From an uncultured Gammaproteobacteria bacterium (GTDB lineage Bacteria > Pseudomonadota > Gammaproteobacteria > SZUA-140): a stretch of DNA of 40,378 nucleotides. Of this stretch, positions 17,490-26,707 are shown one piece after another (position 1 is the stretch's first letter; the number at the start of each line of letters is the position of its first letter). A program made the translations under genes and the position numbers. The notes under the pieces were generated by a model. It was not told where the DNA came from. It searched no databases and worked only from the letters and a program-made list of their open reading frames with translations. The stretch is taken from the NCBI GenBank assembly GCA_945787155.1, contig CALZHD010000035.1, positions 1 through 40,378 on the forward strand, given 5' to 3'.

Positions 17490-18253
17490 TGAGCATAAAA
17501 AGCCTTTGTCGTATGATAATCTCTATCACGATGCTACTGGTGTTAATGGCCTGTACCTCTGATGCGGTAAGAAAGAAATCAGATGGCGAGAGTTCAGCTT
17601 CGATCAATGCGCGGCTTGGACTTGCCTATATGCAGCAGGGTGACTATGAAGCCGCATTGGAGAAATTACAGCGGGCGCTCGAACAAGACCCTGATCAGGC
17701 GACCGCTCATCACTATATTGCTGAGCTTTATCGACAGCTTGATTCTCCGCAGGAGGCTGAAAATCACTATAAAGTAGCCTTGAAATTGACGCCCAAAGAT
17801 CACTCATTACAAAACAATTATGGTGTTTTTCTTTGCGATCAGAAGGATTATGTCGCTGCTGAGCAAAGCTTTTTGATGGCTGTACAGACCGCGCCAGTGA
17901 CGGTGGCGCGCTACGAGTTTTATGAAAACCTTGCGCAGTGCCTGATGCGAAAACCTGATCGGGCAAAGGCAGAAAAATATTTCAGGGTCGTCCTGGAGGC
18001 CAATCCACGCATGCCGGTGACATTGTATCAAATGGCGCGCTTAAGTTTTGATGAAGGGAAATATCTTCGCGCAAGGGCATTTTTTCAACGTTTTGTTGAA
18101 GTCTCTACACATACAGCTGAAACACTGTGGCTTGGTGTGCGGATTGAACGTGAGTTAGGCGGTATCAAGGCGGCAGGCGAGTATGCGCGTCTGTTGAAAG
18201 TGAATTTTCCGTTAGCGGATGAAACCGTAACATTGATGGAGTCTGAGCAATAA
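17489..18253 (+). CDS. pilF: Type IV pilus biogenesis/stability lipoprotein PilF (PilW)
   Basis: 254 residues from a GTG that overlaps the rlmN stop by one base. Lipoprotein signal with lipobox LMAC (about Cys22), then tandem TPR repeats (ARLGLAYMQQGDYEAALEKL and four to five more). PilF is the outer-membrane pilotin that guides PilQ secretin assembly. Synteny between rlmN and rodZ and the TPR lipoprotein form support the name. No other pilus gene is in the window. Confidence 0.93.
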   Translation: MSIKSLCRMIISITMLLVLMACTSDAVRKKSDGESSASINARLGLAYMQQGDYEAALEKLQRALEQDPDQATAHHYIAELYRQLDSPQEAENHYKVALKLTPKDHSLQNNYGVFLCDQKDYVAAEQSFLMAVQTAPVTVARYEFYENLAQCLMRKPDRAKAEKYFRVVLEANPRMPVTLYQMARLSFDEGKYLRARAFFQRFVEVSTHTAETLWLGVRIERELGGIKAAGEYARLLKVNFPLADETVTLMESEQ

Positions 18254-19308
18254 TGAAAGATTCACCAGTCAGTGATAGTGATGCCGAACAGAAAAGATTC
18301 AGTTTTGATATGCAGCCTGCAAAGCATCGTGCAGCCGCGGCGGTTGAGGCTGTGCCTGAGGCAGCGCATACGTTGTCTGGTGATGAGTCTGTTGAATCTA
18401 ATAATGTTATCGATGGTGTTGATGATGTGTCGGATGAGATTGAGATGACCAGAGGCACACAACATAATGATCATGGTACGCCACCTGGTGGTGTGCTTTC
18501 TGCTGAACGTAGACGGCGCGGTTTTTCGGTGGCTGATATCGCCAGCCAACTGTTTCTGACCGAAGCGCAGATTACCGCACTGGAAGCGGATGATTACGAT
18601 CAGTTTCCTGCGGCGATCTTTGTTACCGGTTACATTCGTAACTATGCACGTCTGCTCGACCTGCCAGCCGATCCGTTAGTCGAGTTGTTCAATGCGCAGA
18701 ACAGGCAATCAGTGCCTAAGCTGGATCGTGTTAATCGGACAGCCTCTACAGTCTCTAAAAGTAATATGCCGCCACTTGATCCGCGTTTTATTGGTGGTGC
18801 TGTTGCTGTAATTGTGTTGATACTGTTGCTGTGGTGGGGAATGTCATCGGACGAAGAAGCGACAGTTGTGATTGATGATACAGCGATGGTTGATAGTGAC
18901 TCCGCGATTGTCCCACCATTGCCTGCAAAAGATCCTTTTGTTACACCAATAGAACCAATAGCGCCTGAAGTGACAACACCTGCGCCTAAAACGATCACGC
19001 CTGCTACGGTGGGTAAAGAGGCAGCTGATGATGTAGAGGCTGAAAGTGTTCTGGAAACAGCGACAGAAATAGAGCCAGAATTTTCTGCAGAGTCATGGGT
19101 TGAAATCACCGATGCCAACGGGCGACGTGTGATGTTTGGCCTTGGTAAACCGGGTCAGACAAGAGCGCTGAGTGGTAGTGCGCCATTCAATATCCTGTTG
19201 GGTAACTCTCCTGCTGTGACGATGACTTATAATGGCGAACCTTTTGATCAAAGCCGTCTTGCACGAGGCAAGGTGGCGAGGTTTACGCTTGGTAAAGGCG
19301 CTGAATAA
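18253..19308 (+). CDS. rodZ: Cell-shape protein RodZ
   Basis: 351 residues; ATG overlaps the pilF stop by one base. An acidic variable leader of about 75 residues precedes the cytoplasmic helix-turn-helix domain ([19 protein letters not shown] to about residue 150), which binds MreB. One membrane helix is at about 177-197 ([16 protein letters not shown]). Then comes a Pro/Thr/Glu-rich periplasmic linker and a C-terminal beta domain ([17 protein letters not shown] to the end). It couples the MreB cytoskeleton to wall synthesis. Leader longer than in E. coli. Confidence 0.94.
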   Translation: MKDSPVSDSDAEQKRFSFDMQPAKHRAAAAVEAVPEAAHTLSGDESVESNNVIDGVDDVSDEIEMTRGTQHNDHGTPPGGVLSAERRRRGFSVADIASQLFLTEAQITALEADDYDQFPAAIFVTGYIRNYARLLDLPADPLVELFNAQNRQSVPKLDRVNRTASTVSKSNMPPLDPRFIGGAVAVIVLILLLWWGMSSDEEATVVIDDTAMVDSDSAIVPPLPAKDPFVTPIEPIAPEVTTPAPKTITPATVGKEAADDVEAESVLETATEIEPEFSAESWVEITDANGRRVMFGLGKPGQTRALSGSAPFNILLGNSPAVTMTYNGEPFDQSRLARGKVARFTLGKGAE

Positions 19309-19328
19309 AACGAAGGTATGGTGCTCCA

Positions 19329-20465
19329 ATGAAAACGACTTCACAAATTATACGGCGTAAATCGAGACAGATCATGGTAGGTGATGTGGCTGTTGGTGGG
19401 AACGCACCGATCGCGGTGCAGAGTATGACCAACACCGATACCTGCGATGTCGAAGCGACGGTTGCACAGATCGAAGCGCTGCAAAAAGTGGGTGCCGATA
19501 TCGTGCGTGTCTCGGTGCCAACGATGGATGCCGCAGAGGCCTTTGGCAAAATTCGTCAACGCGTCACGATACCGCTTGTGACCGATATCCATTTTGATTA
19601 CAGGATCGCACTGCGTGTTGCAGAACTTGGCGCTGATTGCCTGCGAATCAATCCCGGTAATATTGGTAAGGACGAGCGAGTGCGGGCAGTGGTGGATAGT
19701 GCACGCGACCATAACATCCCGATTCGCATTGGCGTCAATGCGGGATCGTTGGAGAAAGAGCTACAGGTGAAGTATGGTGAACCGACCTCCGACGCGCTGG
19801 TGGAATCTGCACTGCGCCATATCGATATTCTGGATCGTCTCGATTTTCAGCAGTTCAAGATAAGCCTCAAGGCCTCTGAGATCTTTATGACGGTTGCGGC
19901 CTATCGCACGCTGGCCACGCAGATTGAACAGCCACTGCACCTTGGCATTACCGAGGCGGGTGGCTTACGTTCCGGCACGGTGAAGTCATCGATTGGATTG
20001 GGCATGTTGTTGAACGACGGCATCGGCGATACCATTCGTATCTCACTTGCCGCTGACCCGGTAGAGGAGATCAAAGTTGGTTTCGATATACTGAAAAGCC
20101 TACGCCTACGTAGTAAGGGGATCAATCTGATCGCCTGTCCTTCCTGTTCACGCCAGCAGTTTGATGTGATCTCGACCGTTAATGCGCTGGAGGCGCGTTT
20201 TGAAGACATCACTGACCCGCTTGATGTGGCGGTGATTGGCTGTGTCGTTAATGGTCCAGGTGAGGCGCGTGAGGCCGATGTAGGGCTGACCGGCGGTTCG
20301 CCAAACCTGTTGTATGTGGACGGTAAGCCGGATCATAAACTGAGTAATGAGGCACTGGTTGATGAGATCGAGCGAACAGTACGTGTCCAGATTGCGCAAC
20401 GTAAAGCAGCGGGTGTTGTCGGTAGTGACGATGTCGTCATTCCATTACAGGAGCTGAAACGCTGA
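19329..20465 (+). CDS. ispG: 4-hydroxy-3-methylbut-2-en-1-yl diphosphate synthase IspG
   Basis: 378 residues. It converts methylerythritol cyclodiphosphate to HMBPP in the non-mevalonate isoprenoid pathway. [4Fe-4S] ligands C270 and C273 (ACPSC) and C305 ([10 protein letters not shown]) match E. coli numbering exactly. TIM-barrel start VQSMTNTDT is canonical. It needs clusters from the Isc system. Confidence 0.98.
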   Translation: MKTTSQIIRRKSRQIMVGDVAVGGNAPIAVQSMTNTDTCDVEATVAQIEALQKVGADIVRVSVPTMDAAEAFGKIRQRVTIPLVTDIHFDYRIALRVAELGADCLRINPGNIGKDERVRAVVDSARDHNIPIRIGVNAGSLEKELQVKYGEPTSDALVESALRHIDILDRLDFQQFKISLKASEIFMTVAAYRTLATQIEQPLHLGITEAGGLRSGTVKSSIGLGMLLNDGIGDTIRISLAADPVEEIKVGFDILKSLRLRSKGINLIACPSCSRQQFDVISTVNALEARFEDITDPLDVAVIGCVVNGPGEAREADVGLTGGSPNLLYVDGKPDHKLSNEALVDEIERTVRVQIAQRKAAGVVGSDDVVIPLQELKR

Positions 20466-20525
20466 TTACGGCGTCACCATCCATTCAGTGCAAAATCAGA
20501 TCACCCGAATAGTACAGGAACAACC

Positions 20526-21803
20526 TTGTCCAAGAGCATAAAAGTAGTGCGCGGCATGCACGACATCCTGCCGCAGCAGAGCCCATTGTGGCAGCACCTT
20601 GAAGCGTGTGTGCGCCAGGTGGTGCAGGCCTATGGCTATGATGAAATCCGTATGCCGATCGTCGAAAAGACCGAGCTCTTTGTGCGGACGATCGGTGAAG
20701 TGACCGATATCGTCGCCAAGGAGATGTATACTTTTAATGATCGCAACGGCGATAGTCTGACACTGCGTCCGGAAGGGACCGCCTGCTGTGTGCGTGCCTG
20801 CATCGAAAATGGTCTGTTGTACAATCAAGTGCAGCGTCTCTGGTATAGCGGCCCGATGTTTCGTCACGAGCGCCCACAAAAGGGACGCTATCGTCAGTTC
20901 TACCAAACCGGTGTCGAGGCCTATGGGCTAGATGGACCGGACATCGATGCCGAACTGATCATGATGACGGCGCGTTTGTGGCAACTGCTGGGGCTTGAAG
21001 GGCTGGAGTTGCAGATCAATACGCTCGGCACACCAGTCACTCGTGCCGCGCATCGCGAAAAGCTGGTCAAGTATCTGGAAGGCAATCGTAATCTGCTCGA
21101 TGAAGAAAGTCTGTTGCGGCTGGAGAAAAATCCCCTGCGTATTCTCGACAGTAAAAATCCGACGATGCAAGCGATGATTGAGGGTGCGCCGCAGCTGCTC
21201 GATTATCTGGATGATGAGTCGCGTGACCATTTTGATACGTTGAAGTCACTGCTTGACGGTGCCGGGATTGCCTATCGCATTAACCCAAGGCTGGTACGTG
21301 GTCTCGACTATTATCAAAAGACGGTATTTGAGTGGGTCACTCATGACCTGGGTGCACAGGGTACGGTCTGTGCCGGTGGTCGTTATGATGGCCTAGTGGA
21401 GCAGTTGGGCGGCAAGGCAACACCCGCCATCGGTTTTGCGATGGGGATGGAGCGTCTGCTGACTTTGATTGAAGACCGTGGCTTGACAGTGCTGGATTCG
21501 GCTCCGCACGCCTATTTAGTGTTGGTAGGTGATTTGGCAGTGTCACAGGGGTTATTATTGGCTGAACAGTTGCGCAGTGCACTGCCAGGATTACGGTTGC
21601 GTAGCCACTGCGGCGGCGGTAGCTTTAAGAGTCAGATGAAAAAGGCAGATAAGAGCGGTGCACAACTAGCGCTGATCCTCGGTGAAGATGAGATTGCACA
21701 GCAGCAAGTGAGCGTGAAACATCTGCGCGCCGAACAGCCGCAAGCATCAATCGGGCATGATGCCCTGACACAGTACCTGAAAGAAGCATTGCTAACAGAT
21801 TAA
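20526..21803 (+). CDS. hisS: Histidyl-tRNA synthetase
   Basis: 425 residues, starting at a TTG seven bases after CAGGAA; no ATG before the conserved RGMHDILP motif exists, so TTG is the probable start. Class II motifs: motif 2 [15 protein letters not shown], histidine-specific [12 protein letters not shown], motif 3 GFAMGMERL. The C-terminal anticodon-binding domain runs from about 325. Charges tRNA-His in the cytosol. Confidence 0.98.
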   Translation: MSKSIKVVRGMHDILPQQSPLWQHLEACVRQVVQAYGYDEIRMPIVEKTELFVRTIGEVTDIVAKEMYTFNDRNGDSLTLRPEGTACCVRACIENGLLYNQVQRLWYSGPMFRHERPQKGRYRQFYQTGVEAYGLDGPDIDAELIMMTARLWQLLGLEGLELQINTLGTPVTRAAHREKLVKYLEGNRNLLDEESLLRLEKNPLRILDSKNPTMQAMIEGAPQLLDYLDDESRDHFDTLKSLLDGAGIAYRINPRLVRGLDYYQKTVFEWVTHDLGAQGTVCAGGRYDGLVEQLGGKATPAIGFAMGMERLLTLIEDRGLTVLDSAPHAYLVLVGDLAVSQGLLLAEQLRSALPGLRLRSHCGGGSFKSQMKKADKSGAQLALILGEDEIAQQQVSVKHLRAEQPQASIGHDALTQYLKEALLTD

Positions 21804-21871
21804 AGTGGCGCTAACGCGCATGATTGCGGTAACGAACAGACCAAAAACGAACATAAATAGAGGATGCAGAC

Positions 21872-22504
21872 GTGGTAGCTCACACAACTGAAGAAGAACA
21901 GATCGAATCGATCAAGAAGTGGTGGAAAGAGAATGGTACATCGGTCGTAATTGGACTGGTGGTCTGTTTTGGTGTGCTCATTGGCGGCAACTACTGGGTG
22001 CAACATAACGCCTCACAGCGACAGAACGCATCACTTGAATATTCACAACTGCAGGATGATCTGCGACTGACGCGGAGTGACGCCGTGTTAAAACGTGGTG
22101 AACACATCATCAATAATTTTTCTGACACCCCCTATGCTGTGTTGTCGGCATTTGCGATTGCAAAACTGAAGGCCGATGAAGGTGATCTGCTAGCTGCGCG
22201 TGCGCGCCTGCAGTGGGTGCTTGATAACAGCAAGCAGTTGGAGTTTCTGCACATGGCGCGTTTGCGGATGGCGACAGTGATGTTGGCCGAAGGCAATGGT
22301 GATGGTGCGCTGGCCCTGCTGGGGGCTGCTGATGCTGGTGAGTACTTGCCACTTTATGAAGAGCTTAAGGGAGACATCTATGTGTCTCTATCGCAACAGG
22401 ATAACGCACGTAGCGCCTATGAAAAGGCACTAAAGGCTAACGATAAGGGTGATAACAGTATGTTGCAGATGAAGCTGGATGACCTCGGTGGTGAGGGCTC
22501 ATAG
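21872..22504 (+). CDS. yfgM: Inner-membrane TPR protein YfgM (translocon accessory)
   Basis: 210 residues from a GTG start. A short cytoplasmic N-terminus (EEEQIESIKKWWKENG) is followed by one membrane helix (about 22-42) and a periplasmic TPR-like domain. Matches E. coli YfgM in length, topology and position between hisS and bamB. YfgM associates with SecYEG and the chaperone PpiD and influences outer-membrane protein transit. Confidence 0.94.
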   Translation: MVAHTTEEEQIESIKKWWKENGTSVVIGLVVCFGVLIGGNYWVQHNASQRQNASLEYSQLQDDLRLTRSDAVLKRGEHIINNFSDTPYAVLSAFAIAKLKADEGDLLAARARLQWVLDNSKQLEFLHMARLRMATVMLAEGNGDGALALLGAADAGEYLPLYEELKGDIYVSLSQQDNARSAYEKALKANDKGDNSMLQMKLDDLGGEGS

Positions 22505-22509
22505 CAATC

Positions 22510-23700
22510 ATGAGTGGTTCTGCTGCACGAACTCGATTACGAGTCCGTTTTTTTCTGTTAAGCGCAGCCAGTTTGTCGCTATTTGCCATTTTATCGCTGA
22601 CAGGTTGTACTGGCACGCTGACGCTCGATTCACATCCGACACCGCTGGAACGATTGCAGCCCACGGCAAGTGTCACACCTGTCTGGTATAAACAGCCGCA
22701 GTCACGTGTTGATGGATGGGAAGGTTCACCTGTTATTGAGATCAAAGATAAACAGTTATTTATTGCCCATCCGCGCGGCCGTGTGCGCGCACTGGATACC
22801 GAGTGCGGTTGTCGTTTGTGGGATGTCGATACCGCTGCGTCACTAACGGGGGCGGTGGGCAGTGGTGATGGTTACCTGTTTCTAGGTACCCACAAAGGTG
22901 AGGTGTTGGCGCTCTCTAGCAAAGATGGTTCATTGCAGTGGCGTAGTAAGCTTTCCAGTGAAGTGATGAGTGCACCTCAGGTTTCGCAAGGTGTGATGGT
23001 GGTGCGGACCAATGATGGCAAGATGTTTGGCCTCAATGTACAGAACGGAAAACGTCTGTGGGTTTATGAAACGATCGTGCCATCGCTGAGCCTGCGTGGC
23101 GTCGGTGCACCGCTGGTTGTCGATGGCAAGGTCTTTGCCGGGTTTTCAAATGGCAAGGTGGCTGCACTGTCGGTCAGTAATGGCAAGTTGCAGTGGGAAA
23201 AAGTAGTCTCCCTTGCTAAAGGGCGTTCAGAACTGGAGCGACTGGTTGATGTCGACGCAGAACTTGCCTATCGCAACGGTATTTTGTATGCCGTTGCTTT
23301 TCAGGGGCGACTGGTTGCGCTTGATATCAATTCGGGGCGCATTGTCTGGGCGCGTGAATTTTCTTCACATAGTGGGATCGTGCTCGATGAACAGCAACTT
23401 TATATTAGTGATGACGATGGACAGGTATTAGCGCTGGATAGGCGTACCGGTGCTACCCTGTGGCGACAGAATAAATTGATGAGACGCAAGATCAGTGCGC
23501 CAGTGATGCATGATGGAAATATCGTTGTGGGCGACTATGAAGGGTACTTGCACTGGCTCTCGGTTGAAGATGGCAGTTTTATGATGCGTCGCATTGTTGA
23601 TGATGTGGCCGTGATGCAGCAGCCACTGGTGATTGATGATATCCTCTATTCAGTGAGTCACATGGGCACGATTACTGCCCTACGAGTGGATAAGCCATGA
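22510..23700 (+). CDS. bamB: Outer-membrane assembly lipoprotein BamB
   Basis: 396 residues. Signal with lipobox LTGC (about Cys33), then an eight-bladed beta-propeller built of PQQ-like repeats (for example GKRLWVYE, GKLQWEK, GRIVWARE, GATLWRQN). BamB binds BamA in the periplasm and assists insertion of beta-barrel proteins. Five bases after yfgM, and its stop overlaps the der start (ATGA). Confidence 0.96.
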   Translation: MSGSAARTRLRVRFFLLSAASLSLFAILSLTGCTGTLTLDSHPTPLERLQPTASVTPVWYKQPQSRVDGWEGSPVIEIKDKQLFIAHPRGRVRALDTECGCRLWDVDTAASLTGAVGSGDGYLFLGTHKGEVLALSSKDGSLQWRSKLSSEVMSAPQVSQGVMVVRTNDGKMFGLNVQNGKRLWVYETIVPSLSLRGVGAPLVVDGKVFAGFSNGKVAALSVSNGKLQWEKVVSLAKGRSELERLVDVDAELAYRNGILYAVAFQGRLVALDINSGRIVWAREFSSHSGIVLDEQQLYISDDDGQVLALDRRTGATLWRQNKLMRRKISAPVMHDGNIVVGDYEGYLHWLSVEDGSFMMRRIVDDVAVMQQPLVIDDILYSVSHMGTITALRVDKP

Positions 23701-25109
23701 AGCCGGTAATCGCACTGGTCGGACTGCCCAATGTTGGCAAGTCGACACTCTTTAATCGTTTGACCCGGACGCGTGATGCGTTGGTCGCCGACCAACCAGG
23801 GTTGACGCGCGATCGTAATTACGGTGAAGGCAAGGTGGGTCCGCATCCCTATATTGTCGTCGATACTGGTGGGCTGGGTGATGCCACTAAAGGTATCGAT
23901 GGCTTGATGATGGATCAGGCGATGGTCGCGATCGATGAGGCCGATGCAGTGCTCTTTCTGGTCGATGGACGGGCCGGACTTTCGGCCGGTGATCGAACGA
24001 TTGCCGACCGCCTGCGTCGTTCCGGTAAACCGTTAATGTTGGTGATCAACAAAGCGGAAGGGCGGGATGTCGAGCTGATCTCCAGTGAGTTCCATGAGCT
24101 TGGTTATCCCCACATGGTCGTGATTTCCGCGGCACATGGTGAAGGGGTGTCCGATATGGTGACGGAAGTGTTCGAGCACCTGATTGAAGTCGATGAGGAT
24201 GTCGAGGAAGAGGAAGATGGAACGCGCAGCATCAAGGTCGCAATTTCGGGACGTCCCAATGTCGGTAAATCTACGCTGGTTAATCGCATCCTCAAAGAAG
24301 ATCGTGTCCTCGCTTTTGATCGCCCCGGCACGACACGTGATAGCATCCGCATCCCATTTAAGCGGGGTAAACAGGACTATATATTGATTGATACCGCTGG
24401 TATGCGACGTCGAGGTCGTGTCAGTGAGGCGGTTGAGAAGTTTAGTTCAATAAAGGCGTTGCAGGCGATCAGTGAGGCTGATGTTGCCATCCTCGTGATC
24501 GATGCCCATGCAGGTGGGATTTCGGAGCAAGATACTAAAATCCTCGGCTATGTGCTGGAGAGTGGCAAGGCGTTGGTGATTGCAGTCAACAAATGGGACG
24601 GTATGGATGAATACGACCAGCAACGTGTCAAAGATGAATTACAACGTCGTCTGGCCTTCATCGATTTTGCCGAGATCCACTTTATTTCAGCATTGAAGGG
24701 TAAGGGTGTTGATGCGCTGTTTAAATCGGTACAGCGGGCTTATCACTCTGCACAGCAGGCGCTATCAACGCCACAACTGACACGTATCCTCGCCGAGGCC
24801 GTAGCTCAACATGCACCGCCAGCGGTGCATATGCGACGTATTAAACTACGATATGCGCATCAAGGTGGCCATCGTCCACCGTTGATCGTGATCCATGGCA
24901 ACCAGACCGACAGCGTCCCGGATAGCTATGTGCGTTATCTTGAGAAGACCTTTCGTAAGGCCTTGAAGCTTGAAGGGACGCCGATCAAGATCGAATTCAG
25001 AACCAGCGACAACCCGTACAAGGGGCGTAAAAACGTACTCACCGATCATCAGCAAGATAAGCGTAAACGTTATAAGCGCTTTCTTGGGCGGCGTGATAAG
25101 AAACATTGA
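23697..25109 (+). CDS. der: Ribosome-assembly GTPase Der (EngA)
   Basis: 470 residues with two tandem G domains, each with a P-loop (GLPNVGKST at 8-16, GRPNVGKST at about 184) and DTGGL / DTAGM switch motifs, then the KH-like C-terminal domain. Essential for 50S subunit maturation. Overlaps bamB by four bases, suggesting translational coupling. The Lys/Arg-rich end (KRYKRFLGRRDKKH) likely contacts rRNA. Confidence 0.98.
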   Translation: MKPVIALVGLPNVGKSTLFNRLTRTRDALVADQPGLTRDRNYGEGKVGPHPYIVVDTGGLGDATKGIDGLMMDQAMVAIDEADAVLFLVDGRAGLSAGDRTIADRLRRSGKPLMLVINKAEGRDVELISSEFHELGYPHMVVISAAHGEGVSDMVTEVFEHLIEVDEDVEEEEDGTRSIKVAISGRPNVGKSTLVNRILKEDRVLAFDRPGTTRDSIRIPFKRGKQDYILIDTAGMRRRGRVSEAVEKFSSIKALQAISEADVAILVIDAHAGGISEQDTKILGYVLESGKALVIAVNKWDGMDEYDQQRVKDELQRRLAFIDFAEIHFISALKGKGVDALFKSVQRAYHSAQQALSTPQLTRILAEAVAQHAPPAVHMRRIKLRYAHQGGHRPPLIVIHGNQTDSVPDSYVRYLEKTFRKALKLEGTPIKIEFRTSDNPYKGRKNVLTDHQQDKRKRYKRFLGRRDKKH

Positions 25110-25552
25110 GGTTGTTTTTCCACTTATTGTGGAGCTTGTTTAATGTTTGAGTATGGTTCCCTGATGATTCATAGATTTATGATACTAAAGCCTCATTCCA
25201 GCCTCGAACGAGTTTGAAATATACAGTTTTTCGCTATGTGGGATATGTCAAACCTGTCTGGCAAATAGAGTTTGAGAGCCTCTGATGAATTGTCATGCGA
25301 CCGAAGGAAGTGCCCTGTGGTATGGGAGTGCAGTGACGCCGAAATCTCCTAACTCAATGATTCTCAAAGGATAGAGGATGTTTTACTTTGCTCGTAATAA
25401 CACATTTGGCAATTAATCAGAGTTTCCCTGGGTATATAGTTTCTTAAGACACCATCAGGCCTTGTCACACCTCAAGCACGCTTAAAAATATTTAAGTAAC
25501 CCCCAGTGATGTCGATAATTTTTAACAGACCGTTAATATAGAGTGGCATTAT
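25110..25552. other. 443-base AT-rich intergenic region, no supported gene
   Basis: Separates the housekeeping block from the CheX/CheY pair. A weak hairpin (CCAC-TTATT-GTGG near 25120) might end the der transcript. A 29-codon frame near 25285 has no support. Composition is more AT-rich than the block upstream. No RNA gene or operator recognised. Confidence 0.35.
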
Positions 25553-26077
25553 ATGGAACTTCAGGGCGCCTCAACAGACAATATTCGTAACTCTGTGTTA
25601 CTTCCATTTGTTAGTGAAGCTATTCATACGCTAAATACAATGACCGGTTTAAAGGCCTCCAGTGATCTTTTGACGTATCATGATCCCCTTAATGTCTTTA
25701 CATTTAAAGATTTTGCTGTCTCTATCAATACTACTTTTACCAATGGCGTTACCAACAATATTGTGATGATGTTTGATCAGGAAACTGCCATCATCATTGG
25801 CAATCAGGTACGTTCAGTTTTGCTTGGCTCAACTGAGACTGCCTCCTCGCTCAATGAGGATGTAAAAGAAGCCCTTGCAGAGTTGCTGAATACCATAATT
25901 GGACTAGCAACCCGTGAAATTAATGAGACAAATCACAAAATTTCTTTTGGACCGCCGTTGTATCTTTATAGTAAGGAAGATAGTGAATTTCTGCTAGAAG
26001 GTATTAAACAGATTATGACTGTGCCTATAGAATTGGAAAACATAGGTCGCATTCATTTAAGTTATCTCACGCGATAG
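25553..26077 (+). CDS. CheX-like chemotaxis phosphatase domain protein
   Basis: 174 residues, a single CheX/CheC-fold domain. The segment EALAELLNTIIGLA carries the E-x-x-N catalytic pair (Glu110, Asn113) followed by Gly117, as in CheX phosphatases that dephosphorylate CheY-P. Other CheX-like features: a central alternating hydrophobic strand (NIVMMFDQETAIII) and a C-terminal IELENIGRIHLSYL strand. The partner is probably the response regulator encoded 17 bases downstream. No cheA, cheW or receptor gene is visible, so the pair may serve a stand-alone or distant two-component pathway. Codon use is AT-rich compared with der. The family assignment rests on the motif and context. Confidence 0.75.
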   Translation: MELQGASTDNIRNSVLLPFVSEAIHTLNTMTGLKASSDLLTYHDPLNVFTFKDFAVSINTTFTNGVTNNIVMMFDQETAIIIGNQVRSVLLGSTETASSLNEDVKEALAELLNTIIGLATREINETNHKISFGPPLYLYSKEDSEFLLEGIKQIMTVPIELENIGRIHLSYLTR

Positions 26078-26094
26078 TTAATTGGAATGAACGT

Positions 26095-26478
26095 ATGTTA
26101 GATAAAGAAAAAAATATTCTACTTGTTGATGACACCGTGATAATGCGCGAAGGACTGCGCCGAGTATTGGCATCTATGGGTTATGAAAACATCTTACAGG
26201 CTGAGAATGGCAAGCAAGCGTTAAAAATAATCTCAAGTGGTGAACATGACATTGGTGTGGTGTTTCTAGATATCGTTATGCCGGTCATGGACGGAAAAAC
26301 AGCGCTGAAAACAATTCGCGAAACAAATAAAGAACTGCCCGTGGTCATGCTGACCTCTAAGGCAGATAAAGACTCAATCATTGAATGCAGTAAGCTTGGT
26401 ATGACTAGCTATGTTTTAAAGCCAATTAATGCTGTCGAAGGCCCCGGTATTCTTTCAGATATTTTTATCAAACTCTAG
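26095..26478 (+). CDS. CheY-like single-domain response regulator
   Basis: 127 residues, receiver domain only. Acidic pocket D12/D13, phospho-acceptor D59 (FLDIVMPVMDG), switch Thr87 (MLTSKAD) and Lys109 (VLKPI) are all present. No output domain, so signalling is by protein contact or by a phosphate sink. Probably co-transcribed with, and dephosphorylated by, the CheX-like protein upstream. The cognate kinase is not in this window. Confidence 0.93.
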   Translation: MLDKEKNILLVDDTVIMREGLRRVLASMGYENILQAENGKQALKIISSGEHDIGVVFLDIVMPVMDGKTALKTIRETNKELPVVMLTSKADKDSIIECSKLGMTSYVLKPINAVEGPGILSDIFIKL

Positions 26479-26633
26479 ATTACTCACTAATATGTGAATC
26501 AGGTCTTTTTCTGATTGTGGTTCAATATAAGTAAGTGATAAAGATTTAATGCAGTCGTAGTAACTGGAGTGGTTTTTTTGTTTCTTTGACGCCCTTCTTA
26601 TAAAATCCCAAGAACGCTTTCCCTTGATTGTGA

Positions 26634-26671
26634 AAATGGCGCGAACCCAGCCAATCGGGTTCACGCCATTT
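26634..26671. terminator. Long inverted repeat between convergent genes, possible bidirectional terminator
   Basis: Arms AAATGGCGCGAACCC (26634-26648) and GGGTTCACGCCATTT (26657-26671) pair over 15 positions with one C-A mismatch around an 8-base loop. It lies between the CheY-like gene and the MscS-type gene, whose stops face each other. Neither side has a good T-tract, so a terminator role is only likely, not shown. Confidence 0.5.
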
Positions 26672-26707
26672 ACATGGTAAATTACAACTATTGATTGTGC
26701 GTGGATT

